DNA from: Ardenticatenaceae bacterium
Lineage (GTDB): Bacteria > Chloroflexota > Anaerolineae > Promineifilales > Promineifilaceae
Assembly (NCBI GenBank): GCA_020634235.1
Contig: JACKCB010000002.1
Span: 992,001 to 1,056,000, forward strand
Length of the DNA: 64,000 bases
Reading direction: 5' to 3'
Position 1 is the first letter of the stretch. The number at the start of each line of letters is the position of its first letter. A model generated the notes under the pieces. That model searched no databases, was not told the DNA's origin, and saw only the letters and a program-made list of their open reading frames with translations. Below, one piece after another: positions 47,170 through 55,997 of this stretch. The translations under genes and the position numbers were made by a program.

Positions 47170-47282
47170 CTCATCCAGAGAGGCAGAGGGACCGGCCCTT
47201 TGAAGCCTCGGCAACCGTTGGCCGCACAACTGCCAGCCGGTGCCAATTCCGGCAGCGCCCCACCGTGGCGCTGAAAGATGAG
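47170..47282 (+). promoter_or_regulatory. SAM-I (S-box) riboswitch
   Basis: The sequence follows the S-box consensus. P1 arm CTCATC is followed by CAGAGAGGCAGAGGGA, GGCCC-TTTGAAGCC, CGGCAACC, GGTGCCAATTCC and a final AAAGATGAG that closes P1. Binding of S-adenosylmethionine should stabilise P1 and allow the downstream terminator to form, switching off metH when SAM is plentiful. Confidence 0.95.
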
Positions 47283-47300
47283 AGGTACAAAAACAACCCA

Positions 47301-47326
47301 GCCTCTCGATCACGAGAGGCTTTTTT
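47301..47326 (+). terminator. SAM riboswitch expression-platform terminator
   Basis: GCCTCTCG-ATCA-CGAGAGGC forms a perfect 8-bp stem followed by six T residues. It lies 18 bases after the riboswitch and 72 bases before the metH ATG. Confidence 0.9.
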
Positions 47327-47397
47327 GTTCTTTTGCACACCAGACGCCGGGCGTCTGGCCCTTTACGCCCGACACACCACGCCAATCGGAGAAAACC

Positions 47398-50300
47398 ATG
47401 AATCGAACGCAGCGCCTCAAAACCGAACTCCAGCAGCGCATACTCGTCCTGGACGGCGCGATGGGATCCCTCATCCAAACCTACCGCCTCAGCGAGGCTG
47501 ACTTTCGCGGCGAGCGCTTTGCCGGCCACCCGTATGACGTCAAAGGCAACAACGACCTGCTGAACCTCACCCGGCCGGATATCATCCACGCCATCCACAC
47601 CGCCTACCTGGAGGCCGGCGCCGACATCATCGAGACCAACTCCTTCAACGCCACCGCCATCTCCCAGGCCGACTACCACCTGGAAGCCCTGGCCTACGAG
47701 ATAAACCTGGCCGCCGCCCGCAACGCCTGCGCCGCCCGCGACGCCTTTGAGACCGCCCAACAAGACCCCCACCGCCCCCGCTTCGTCGCCGGAGCACTTG
47801 GCCCCACCACACGCTCCGCCTCCATCTCGCCCGACGTCAACGACCCCAGCTACCGCAACGTAACCTTCGACCAGTTGGCCCAGGCCTACTACGACGCCGC
47901 CCGCGGCCTGGTCGATGGCGGCGCCGACCTGCTGCTGGTAGAGACAATCTTCGACACGCTCAACGCCAAGGCCGCCATCTTTGGCATTTTGCGCCTCTTC
48001 GACGAACTGGGTGAGTCCCGGCCGGTCATGATCTCCGGCACCCTGCCCGACGCCTCCGGCCGGACCCTGTCCGGGCAAACCACCGAAGCCTTCTGGAACT
48101 CCATCCGCCATGCCCAGCCGCTCATCGTCAGCCTCAACTGCTCCCTGGGCAGCGCCACCTTCCGCCCCTACATCGCCGAACTCTCCCGCCTGGCCGACTG
48201 CCACGTCGCCATCTACCCCAACGCCGGCCTGCCCAACCAATTCGGCGAATTCGACGAGACGCCGGAATACATGGCCGGCGTGCTGCGTCACTACGCCGAA
48301 AGCGGCTTCCTCAACGTGGCCGGCGGCTGCTGCGGCACCACCCCCGCCCACATCCGCGCCATCGCCGGATCCGTGAACGGCCTGCCCCCCCGCCAGGTGC
48401 CGCAGGCTGCGCCCCTCTGCCGCCTCAGCGGGCTGGAACCGCTGAACCTGAGCCGTGAACTCAACTTCGTCAACATCGGCGAGCGCACCAACGTCACCGG
48501 TTCACGCCGCTTTGCCCGCCTCATCCTCAACGGCGATTACGAGACCGCCGTCAGCGTCGCCCGGCAGCAGGTAGAAAACGGGGCGCAAATGATTGACGTG
48601 AACATGGACGAAGGCATGTTAGATGCCGAACAAGCCATGACCAAATTCCTCAACCTCATCGCCACCGAACCGGACATCGCCCGCGTGCCCGTCCTCATCG
48701 ACTCCTCCAAATGGTCGGTCATCGAAGCCGGGCTGAAGTGCGTACAGGGCAAGTCCGTGGTCAACTCCATCAGCATGAAGGAGGGTGAGGCCGCCTTCAT
48801 CGCCCAGGCCCGGTTAGCCCGGCGCTACGGTGCGGCGGTCATCGTCATGGCCTTCGACGAAGAGGGGCAGGCCGACACGGTGGAGCGCAAGGTGGCCATT
48901 TGCACCCGCGCCTACCGCATTCTCACCGAGCAGATCGGCTTCCCGGCCGAGGACATCATCTTCGACCCCAACATCTTCGCCGTGGCCACAGGTATCGAAG
49001 CCCACAACAGCTACGGCCTGGCCTACATAGACGCGGTGCGGCAGATCAAGGCCACGCTGCCCCATGCCCTCATCAGCGGCGGCGTCAGCAACATCTCCTT
49101 CTCTTTCCGCGGTAACGATGTCATCCGCGAGGCAATCCATGCCGCGTTCTTGTACCACGCCATTCAGGCGGGTATGGACATGGGTATTGTTAACGCTGGC
49201 CAATTAGCCATTTACGAGGAGATCCCGGCCGAGCTGCGGCAGCGCGTGGAAGATGTGCTGTTCAACACCCGGCCGGATGCCACCGAACGTCTGCTGGAGC
49301 TGGCCGAAATCTACCGCGGCCAGGGTGCCCGCCGTGAGGAAGACCTGGCCTGGCGCAGCCACCCGGTCAACGAGCGCCTCTCCCAGGCCCTGGTGAAAGG
49401 CATCAACACCTACATCCTGGAAGATGTGGAGGAAGCGCGGCAGCAAGCCGGCCGGGCCATCGAAGTCATCGAAGGGCCACTGATGGACGGCATGAACATC
49501 GTGGGCGACCTGTTTGGTGCCGGCAAAATGTTCCTGCCACAGGTGGTGAAGAGCGCGCGCGTCATGAAGCAGGCCGTGGCCCACCTGGTGCCCTACATCG
49601 AGGCCGAAAACGAAGCCGCCGGCACCAGCCAGACCAACGGCAAGATTTTGCTGGCCACGGTAAAGGGCGACGTGCACGACATTGGCAAGAATATTGTGGG
49701 CGTGGTACTGCGCTGCAACAACTACGAAGTCATGGACCTGGGAGTGATGGTCCCGGCCGGGCGCATTTTTGAGGTAGCCCGGCAAGAAAACGTCGACATC
49801 ATCGGCCTCAGCGGCCTCATCACCCCCTCCCTGGAAGAGATGCGCCACGTCGCCGAGGAGATGGAAGCTGGCGGCTTCAGCATCCCCCTGCTCATCGGCG
49901 GGGCCACCACTTCCAAAATCCACACCGCGGTCAAGATCGCCCCCGCCTACCAGCGCGGGCCGGTCATTCACGTCGTAGACGCCTCGCGCGCTGTGGGCGT
50001 GGCCGCCAACCTGCTCAGCCCCCAGGCCAAAGCAGATTACGTCGCCGGCGTCCAGGCCGAATACGCCACCCTGCGCGCCCAACACGCCGGCCAACGCGCC
50101 CGCAGCCGGCTGGTCTCCCTGGCCGAAGCCCGGCGCAACAAATTCAAGGCCGACTGGAGCAGCTACCAACCACCCGTCCCCACCTTCACCGGCCTGCGAC
50201 TGCTGCCCGATTACAGCCTGGCCGAGCTGCGCGACTACATCGACTGGACCCCCTTCTTTAGCGTGTGGGAGCTGGCCGGCAAATTCCCGCGCATCCTGGA

Positions 50301-51093
50301 CGATGAGACGGTAGGCAAAACCGCCCGGACACTGTACCAGGATGCCCAGAAAATGCTGGACTGCCTCATTGCCGAGAAGCAGCTGCGGGCCAACGGCGTG
50401 GTTGGCTTCTTCCCGGCCAACAGCAGCGATGCGGATGACATCGTGGTCTACGCCGATGAACAGCGCACCACGCCGCTGACGGTGGTCCATGCCCTCCGCC
50501 AGCAAATGGAACGCCCCCCCGGCCGGGCCAACTACTGCCTGGCCGATTTCATCGCTCCCCAGGAAACAGGGCTGGCCGACTACCTGGGCTTCTTCGCCGT
50601 CACCGCCGGCATCGGCCTGGACAGGCTGGTGCGCGACTTCGAGGCGGCCCACGACGACTACAACGCCATCATGGCCAAAGCCCTGGCCGACCGGCTGGCC
50701 GAAGCGTTTGCCGAACGGCTGCACCAGCGGGTGCGGCAGGAGTTCTGGGGCTACGCAGTGGATGAACTGCTGAAAAACGACGACCTCATCGCCGAGCAGT
50801 ACCGGGGCATCCGTCCCGCGCCCGGCTACCCGGCCTGCCCCGACCACACCGAAAAAGGGGAACTGTTCCGGGTGCTGGATGCGCCGCACAACGCCAGCAT
50901 CACCCTGACCGAGACGTTTGCCATGTCCCCGGCCGCGTCGGTCAGCGGCTACTACTTCGCCCACCCAGAGGCGCGCTACTTCGGCACCGGCCGGATAGAC
51001 CGCGACCAGGCAGCCGACTACGCCCGGCGCAAAGGCATGAGCCTGGCCGAGGCCGAGAAGTGGCTGGCCCCGGTGCTGGGCTACGAACCGTAG
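47398..51093 (+). CDS. metH: cobalamin-dependent methionine synthase
   Basis: The product has 1231 residues, full length. In order it has a homocysteine-binding domain with zinc cysteines (V-S-L-N-C-S-L-G and G-G-C-C-G-T-T-P), a pterin-binding domain (E-R-T-N-V-T-G-S), a B12 cap and B12-binding domain (D-V-H-D-I-G-K-N), and the C-terminal reactivation domain (Y-Y-F-A-H-P-E-A-R-Y-F). It transfers the methyl group of methyl-THF to homocysteine. Expression is governed by the SAM-I riboswitch upstream. GGAG precedes ATG 47398; an earlier in-frame start would lie inside the terminator. Confidence 0.97.
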   Translation: MNRTQRLKTELQQRILVLDGAMGSLIQTYRLSEADFRGERFAGHPYDVKGNNDLLNLTRPDIIHAIHTAYLEAGADIIETNSFNATAISQADYHLEALAYEINLAAARNACAARDAFETAQQDPHRPRFVAGALGPTTRSASISPDVNDPSYRNVTFDQLAQAYYDAARGLVDGGADLLLVETIFDTLNAKAAIFGILRLFDELGESRPVMISGTLPDASGRTLSGQTTEAFWNSIRHAQPLIVSLNCSLGSATFRPYIAELSRLADCHVAIYPNAGLPNQFGEFDETPEYMAGVLRHYAESGFLNVAGGCCGTTPAHIRAIAGSVNGLPPRQVPQAAPLCRLSGLEPLNLSRELNFVNIGERTNVTGSRRFARLILNGDYETAVSVARQQVENGAQMIDVNMDEGMLDAEQAMTKFLNLIATEPDIARVPVLIDSSKWSVIEAGLKCVQGKSVVNSISMKEGEAAFIAQARLARRYGAAVIVMAFDEEGQADTVERKVAICTRAYRILTEQIGFPAEDIIFDPNIFAVATGIEAHNSYGLAYIDAVRQIKATLPHALISGGVSNISFSFRGNDVIREAIHAAFLYHAIQAGMDMGIVNAGQLAIYEEIPAELRQRVEDVLFNTRPDATERLLELAEIYRGQGARREEDLAWRSHPVNERLSQALVKGINTYILEDVEEARQQAGRAIEVIEGPLMDGMNIVGDLFGAGKMFLPQVVKSARVMKQAVAHLVPYIEAENEAAGTSQTNGKILLATVKGDVHDIGKNIVGVVLRCNNYEVMDLGVMVPAGRIFEVARQENVDIIGLSGLITPSLEEMRHVAEEMEAGGFSIPLLIGGATTSKIHTAVKIAPAYQRGPVIHVVDASRAVGVAANLLSPQAKADYVAGVQAEYATLRAQHAGQRARSRLVSLAEARRNKFKADWSSYQPPVPTFTGLRLLPDYSLAELRDYIDWTPFFSVWELAGKFPRILDDETVGKTARTLYQDAQKMLDCLIAEKQLRANGVVGFFPANSSDADDIVVYADEQRTTPLTVVHALRQQMERPPGRANYCLADFIAPQETGLADYLGFFAVTAGIGLDRLVRDFEAAHDDYNAIMAKALADRLAEAFAERLHQRVRQEFWGYAVDELLKNDDLIAEQYRGIRPAPGYPACPDHTEKGELFRVLDAPHNASITLTETFAMSPAASVSGYYFAHPEARYFGTGRIDRDQAADYARRKGMSLAEAEKWLAPVLGYEP

Positions 51094-51120
51094 CCCGGCC
51101 GCCAGCCCACAGGAGTTACA

Positions 51121-51657
51121 ATGAATCGTTATGTCAAATGGGCGGCCCAGCCGCACAGCCCCCGGCAGCGCTTTGGCGTGCTTATCCCGGCCGGGGTCTT
51201 CTTCCTCCTCCTCCTGCCTGGCCTGCTCATCCGGCTCAGCCGTGCCCTGGACCGGCGGCTGCGGCTGCCCCGCCTGGGTCCCGCCACCCGCTGGCCAGGG
51301 CTGGCGGCCATGGGCGGCGGCCTGGCCTTCGCCCTGCGCACCATCCAGATGCAGTTCCAACAAGGACAGGGCACTCCCCTCCCCATGCTGCCTACCCAAA
51401 GCCTGCTGGCAACCGGCCCCTACGCCCACTGCCGCAATCCCATGACCCTGGGCACAGCCGTGGCGTACCTGGGGCTGGGCCTGTGGCTGGGTTCCCTGTC
51501 GGCGGTGGGCCTGGTGGTTGGGCTAACGGGGCTGCTGCTGCTCTACATCAAGCGCGCCGAGGAGCCAGAACTGGCCGCCCGTTTTGGCATGCCCTACCTG
51601 GAATACAAGGCACAGACTCCGTTCTTCTTCCCGCGCCTGAACAGGACTGCCCGTTAG
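51121..51657 (+). CDS. small integral-membrane methyltransferase (ICMT/PEMT-like)
   Basis: The product has 178 residues and about four transmembrane helices. The C-terminal half has the conserved G-P-Y-A-H-C-R-N-P-M-T-L-G and E-E-P-E-L-A-A-R-F-G-M-P-Y-L-E-Y motifs of phospholipid or isoprenylcysteine methyltransferases. It probably uses SAM to methylate a lipid or protein terminus at the membrane. It lies 27 bases after metH, which fits a supply of methyl groups. AGGAG precedes the ATG. Confidence 0.82.
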   Translation: MNRYVKWAAQPHSPRQRFGVLIPAGVFFLLLLPGLLIRLSRALDRRLRLPRLGPATRWPGLAAMGGGLAFALRTIQMQFQQGQGTPLPMLPTQSLLATGPYAHCRNPMTLGTAVAYLGLGLWLGSLSAVGLVVGLTGLLLLYIKRAEEPELAARFGMPYLEYKAQTPFFFPRLNRTAR

Positions 51658-51738
51658 CCACACCCCATCCCGGCAAGCTGGGCCATTCTTGCCAGACTGA
51701 AAACCGGCCCCCAAGCCGCGAAAGCCCTCCCGGCCGGG

Positions 51739-52398
51739 TCAGGGCTGCTCATCTATGTCCGGCGACGCTGCCAGGTCATGCTCCAGAGCATACAAAACCG
51801 CATCCACCCGCGAGTCTACCCCCAGCTTGTTGAAGATACTGCGCACGTGGTTCTTTACCGTCTGGTTGGTAATCACCAGGGCAGCAGCAATTTCATCATT
51901 CTTCGCCCCATTGGCCATCAGGCGCAGCACCTCCGTTTCCCGCTGCGTCAGCTCCATAAGAGGCTCAGGCTCCTCGGCGCGCACCGAACGCATCAGAATT
52001 TTCAGCACGCGCGGCGACAGCCACTCCTTGCCGTTGGCCACGGAGCGGATAGCCTGCACCAACATCTCCGGCGAATCATCCTTCAACACGTAGCCGCTGG
52101 CCCCAGCCCGCAGCAGCCCAACCACGTACTCGCGCCGGTTGTAGGCCGACAGAACAAGGATATGCAGATTGGTCATTTGCTCGCGCATGGTTTGCGCGGC
52201 CTGGATAACGTTTTGGCCGGGCATATGCGCGTCCAGCACCAGCACATCTGGTTTCAGGCGGCCCACCACCTCAATGAGCGACGCCGCTTCCGAGATTTCG
52301 CCCACCACTTCAATATCCGGCTCCTGGGCCAGAAATGTGGCCACGGCAACGCGAACAACATGATGGTCATCGGCCAGGACTACCCGGATTGGCCTCAT
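51739..52398 (-). CDS. NarL/FixJ-type response regulator
   Basis: The product has 219 residues. The receiver domain (1-120) has D-D-H in L-A-D-D-H-H and phosphoacceptor Asp in V-L-V-L-D-A-H-M-P, with Lys in Y-V-L-K-D-D. A LuxR-type HTH (about 148-205) reads L-T-Q-R-E-T-E-V-L-R-L-M-A-N-G and N-Q-T-V-K-N-H-V-R-S-I-F-N-K-L. It should bind DNA when phosphorylated by the adjacent kinase. Its ATG is four bases after the kinase stop. The targets may include the divergent electron-transfer cluster (inference). Confidence 0.93.
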   Translation of the reverse strand: MRPIRVVLADDHHVVRVAVATFLAQEPDIEVVGEISEAASLIEVVGRLKPDVLVLDAHMPGQNVIQAAQTMREQMTNLHILVLSAYNRREYVVGLLRAGASGYVLKDDSPEMLVQAIRSVANGKEWLSPRVLKILMRSVRAEEPEPLMELTQRETEVLRLMANGAKNDEIAAALVITNQTVKNHVRSIFNKLGVDSRVDAVLYALEHDLAASPDIDEQP

Positions 52399-52402
52399 AG
52401 CG

Positions 52403-54733
52403 CTACCCTTGCACCATTCCAGCAGCTTCCAGGAGCGGGATCTCTTCCTCACCCTGGCCATTGTTACCAATGGGCACTGCGGCTTCTACTTCGGTTCCCC
52501 GGCCGGGAGCCGACAAAACCCGTAGCTGGCCACCCACCGCTTCCAAACGCTCTTGCATCCCCAGCAAACCAATCCCCGCCGGAGATGACGGGAGCGGCCC
52601 ATTCGGCCGGTAAGCAAACCCTCGCCCCGTGTCGGCCACCCTAAGTCGCACCCAATCCTTGCTGTTTGTCAGGTACACCCACGCCCGGTCTGTTTGCGCA
52701 TGCCGGGCCACATTCGTCAACGCCTCCTGCAAAAAGCGATACAGGCACAGCTCAGCCATTTCCGGCAAGATCGGCGTTTCTGTCCCCTGGTAACTAATGT
52801 GCAAATGGGTGCGCTCGGCAAAGTCGTGGCAGTATCCCTCCAGGGTCAAATTTAGCCCCAGGTCGTCCAGCGCCCCCGGCCGGAGATCATGCGCCAGCGT
52901 CCTTATCTGCGCCATCGTGTCTTCGCACAGGGCCGAGGTAGCCGCCAACTGTTGGCGCATACGCAGCCCATCCACCATCACCTGGGCCTGTTCCGGTATG
53001 GCCGCCCGCATCAACTCCAGGTTAAACTTCAACGCCGTCAGCGCCTGCCCCGCCTCATCATGCAGCTCGCGTGACACGCGGTGGCGCTCCTGCTCCTGAG
53101 CCAACACCACCGTCTGCGTCAGCTTGCGCAAATGTTGGGCCAGGGCGCGCAGCTGCTCTCGCTGCCGGCTGACTTGCTGCAGCAGCCTGTCCTTTTCTTG
53201 TTCGGTCATTAAGCGCTGCGTGACATCGCGCAAGATCACCGTGAGCAGATACTGTCCGGCCACGTCTACCCTGGAAATCGTCGCTTCAATGGGGAACTCC
53301 TCGCCGTTGGCCCGCCGGCCAAACAACCCGGTCAGCGGCGCAATGGTCCGCCGGGTAACGCCCGTTTGGGCAAAGCGGGCCACGTGCTGCTGGTGGACGC
53401 CCCGGAAGCGTTCGGGCAAAAGAATCTCCAGCGGTTGTCCAAAGACCTCGGCCAACTCATACTGGAAAGTGCGCTGGGCGGCCGCATTAAACTGCACAAT
53501 GCGCTGCTGCTCGTCAATGGTGATAATGACGTCGGTAGCACTGTTGATAATGGCGTCCAGCCGGGCCTGGCTTTCTTGCACCGCGATCTGCGCCTCTTTC
53601 TGCTCAGTGATGTCCACATGGGTCACAATAGCACCCTTGCGCCCATTCACCAGTGGGCTAACGTGCATCAGGAACCAGTGGGTGCCGTCGTCAGCATGGC
53701 AGGCATACTCGGTGGTGAAGGAGGGTCGCGTGCCAGCCAAAACAGCCCGGATGCCTTCCGGGGCGCCCTCTTCATTGCAATCGCAGTTCCCGGCCGCGCA
53801 GCGGCACATTTGCAGCTCCTCAGCGGTGACCCCATCCCGGCCGGGATACAGATGCTCATGTTCTGTAACAAAACTCCGCCAGGCATCATTAACCGCCACC
53901 ACCTGGCCCGCCCCATCCAGCACCGCAATATGGGCCGTCACCGAGCTGAGGATCGATTGGGCCAGCGCCTCGCTGTGGCGCAGGGCAGCTTCGGCCGCCT
54001 TTTGCACCGATATGTCGCGGGCAATGGTCGATGCGCCCACAATCTGGCCATCTTCATTGTAAACCGGGGAAATAGTGAGCGAGATGGGGATCACCCGGCC
54101 GAATTTGTGGCAGCGCTCCGTCTCATAATGCTCAATCCGCTCGCCCAGGCGCAACCGCGCCAGCAGATCCACGACCTCATTCGCCCGATCGGCCGGCAGC
54201 AAGGTAGAGATTGACCGCCCAATCATCTCCTCGGCGGTGTACCCATACAACTGCTCAGCGCCAGCGTTCCAACTGACAATCGTCCCCGCCAACGTCTTGC
54301 TAATGATGGCATCGTTAGAAGAAGCCACAATTGCCGCCAGTTGGCGCGCCTGCCGCTGAACCTGGTGCTGCTCGGTAGTATCCACCCCCACCCCAATCAC
54401 ATACTGCACGCCGCCTTGCTCATCTGGCAGCGTCGTCACGTGCCATTCAATATAGTGGGCCACCCCATCCCACGCTTCCGAGAGACTCTCATAGGTCATA
54501 GGCACAGCGTCAGCGCAGATCTGGGCAAAGACCTTCAGAAACTGGTCCACATTCTGTTCTGGTGGAAAGACCTGCCAGATTGGCCGGCCCTGGACTTCGG
54601 CAAAAGATTTGCGTGAGAACAGCTCACAGGCACGATTAAAGCGCACCACCCGGCCGGTGCAATCCAAAGCCAGGATCAACACACCCTCTGCATCCATAAT
54701 AACATCAAGAAAGCGCTCATCTGAGAAATTCAT
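52403..54733 (-). CDS. multi-PAS NarX-like sensor histidine kinase
   Basis: The product has 776 residues and is soluble, with no transmembrane segment. Four PAS domains occupy about 5-120, 130-250, 255-380 and 385-510. The third contains a dense cysteine cluster C-R-C-A-A-G-N-C-D-C. A HisKA_3 dimerisation domain (R-E-L-H-D-E-A-G-Q-A-L-T) and a HATPase domain (D-T-G-R-G-F, G-I-G-L-L-G-M-Q-E-R) follow. It is predicted to sense redox or small ligands in the cytosol and to phosphorylate the regulator encoded just downstream. Confidence 0.92.
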   Translation of the reverse strand: MNFSDERFLDVIMDAEGVLILALDCTGRVVRFNRACELFSRKSFAEVQGRPIWQVFPPEQNVDQFLKVFAQICADAVPMTYESLSEAWDGVAHYIEWHVTTLPDEQGGVQYVIGVGVDTTEQHQVQRQARQLAAIVASSNDAIISKTLAGTIVSWNAGAEQLYGYTAEEMIGRSISTLLPADRANEVVDLLARLRLGERIEHYETERCHKFGRVIPISLTISPVYNEDGQIVGASTIARDISVQKAAEAALRHSEALAQSILSSVTAHIAVLDGAGQVVAVNDAWRSFVTEHEHLYPGRDGVTAEELQMCRCAAGNCDCNEEGAPEGIRAVLAGTRPSFTTEYACHADDGTHWFLMHVSPLVNGRKGAIVTHVDITEQKEAQIAVQESQARLDAIINSATDVIITIDEQQRIVQFNAAAQRTFQYELAEVFGQPLEILLPERFRGVHQQHVARFAQTGVTRRTIAPLTGLFGRRANGEEFPIEATISRVDVAGQYLLTVILRDVTQRLMTEQEKDRLLQQVSRQREQLRALAQHLRKLTQTVVLAQEQERHRVSRELHDEAGQALTALKFNLELMRAAIPEQAQVMVDGLRMRQQLAATSALCEDTMAQIRTLAHDLRPGALDDLGLNLTLEGYCHDFAERTHLHISYQGTETPILPEMAELCLYRFLQEALTNVARHAQTDRAWVYLTNSKDWVRLRVADTGRGFAYRPNGPLPSSPAGIGLLGMQERLEAVGGQLRVLSAPGRGTEVEAAVPIGNNGQGEEEIPLLEAAGMVQG

Positions 54734-55122
54734 AGTTCCCTACCCAACAGAAATGCACGGTTCTGCAACTGGTTCACACCCCTGCCGCAGCCAAAGCCGC
54801 CGGAACTGCACAGTGACAGGTGACCACTATTCTAGCGGATTCCCCGGCCGGGGTTGAGTAACAAATGACGCCTTCGTACCTGACGAAAGTCACCAAAAAA
54901 CACGTTGTTGTGGTACCCAGGTACTAGGAAAAATCAGCCTCTGGTACCCCCTGACCAGGGTACTAGTACGTCATGTGCCCGGCCGGGAAATCCCCTATCC
55001 TGTTATCAGGCCGCTTTATCTTTCCACCACATCCCAACGAGACCGGAATTCGTTGCGGGTACCACTGCTTTTACTACACCTCGAACCTCCATACCATTCC
55101 GGGAAAGCAGGCAAACCTCACA
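54734..55122. other. divergent control region between two kinase genes
   Basis: About 390 bases separate the PAS kinase from the sensor-less kinase and the exoprotein operon. The region contains repeated GGTAC elements (54912-54969) and one CCGGCCGG palindrome on each side. No further gene is supported, though the downstream kinase frame is open from 54973. Confidence 0.55.
54912..54969. promoter_or_regulatory. GGTAC repeats, possible operator array
   Basis: GGTACCCAGGTACTAG (54912-54927) is followed at 54943 by GGTACCCC-CTGACCA-GGGTACTAGTAC. The units share GGTACCC and GGTACTAG spaced differently and include the inverted pair GGTACCC...GGGTAC. The clustering suggests a regulator-binding site shared by the two divergent transcription units. 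Confidence 0.5.
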
Positions 55123-55995
55123 ATGGGCCAGGACGACACACAAGACACACTGGAACAGATTGTTGCTTTCCAAATGCAGCGCGCCGAAGTCATGGGGCAC
55201 ATCGCTGGATGGATTGCCCATGACCTGGACAATCTGCTAACCCAAACGCTAGTACAGGCCTTGTTGGCCCTGGTGAAACTGGAGGCGGACAACCCGGCCC
55301 AGCCCCACCTTGTCAGGGCGGCAAAAACCGCTGAACAGGCAGCCACGATCACCTGCCGGCTGCTAGCCTACGCCAAAAACCGCCCGCCGCAAACCATTCC
55401 CATCAACCTGAACGACTTGGTAACCCAAAGCGTTCTAACCTTCCACGCCTGGCCCTTCCCCGATATCTCGCTGCGGGTTGACCTCGCTTCAGACCTGCCG
55501 CCTGTCCTGGGAGACTGCTGCCAGTTGTGGCAGGTCCTCATCAATCTTCTGATCAATGCCGCCGAAGCCTTCGAAGGAGGAGCCGGCCAGATCACGGTCC
55601 AGACAAGCCCGGTAACACTCCCGGCCGGGATGGCAGACAAGCTGTTCGCCGGGCACGTCGCCCCCGCACCTGGCAACTACATCCGCCTCAGCGTCCGCGA
55701 CACCGGGGTTGGCATAGACCCCCAAACCCTGGCCCTCATCTTCCAACCCTACTTCAGCACCAAACTGTGGGGTCGGGGATTAGGGCTGGCCATTCTATTG
55801 GAGATAGTCAAGAAGCACCACGGGGGTGTACAGGTTCACAGCAAACCCGGCCGGGGGACCACCTTCCTGGTCTACCTGCCCGTCCACACCCCCCACACGC
55901 CAGCTGAGTACACCACAGAAACAACTGGCGTACAGACAACCCGGCCGGGGACAGCCCGGCTCCCACATCCCAAGCTAGACAACGGAGGGATCTAG
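55123..55995 (+). CDS. sensor-less histidine kinase (NtrB-like)
   Basis: The product has 290 residues from ATG 55123; the frame is open to 54973, but the added residues look unlike a domain. The H box reads I-A-H-D-L-D-N-L-L-T, the N box N-L-L-I-N-A-A-E-A-F, G1 D-T-G-V-G-I-D and G2 G-R-G-L-G-L-A-I. There is no PAS, GAF or membrane sensor, so it must be driven by a partner or an internal signal. It ends two bases before the exoprotein ATG, so cotranscription and possible translational coupling with the electron-transfer cluster are likely. Confidence 0.85.
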   Translation: MGQDDTQDTLEQIVAFQMQRAEVMGHIAGWIAHDLDNLLTQTLVQALLALVKLEADNPAQPHLVRAAKTAEQAATITCRLLAYAKNRPPQTIPINLNDLVTQSVLTFHAWPFPDISLRVDLASDLPPVLGDCCQLWQVLINLLINAAEAFEGGAGQITVQTSPVTLPAGMADKLFAGHVAPAPGNYIRLSVRDTGVGIDPQTLALIFQPYFSTKLWGRGLGLAILLEIVKKHHGGVQVHSKPGRGTTFLVYLPVHTPHTPAEYTTETTGVQTTRPGTARLPHPKLDNGGI

Positions 55996-55997
55996 TC

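Noticed and set aside
49204..51429. A 741-codon open frame on the minus strand across metH
   Set aside because: It is antisense to a fully conserved metH, rich in Gly, Ala and Val from GC-rich codons, and has no recognisable domain.
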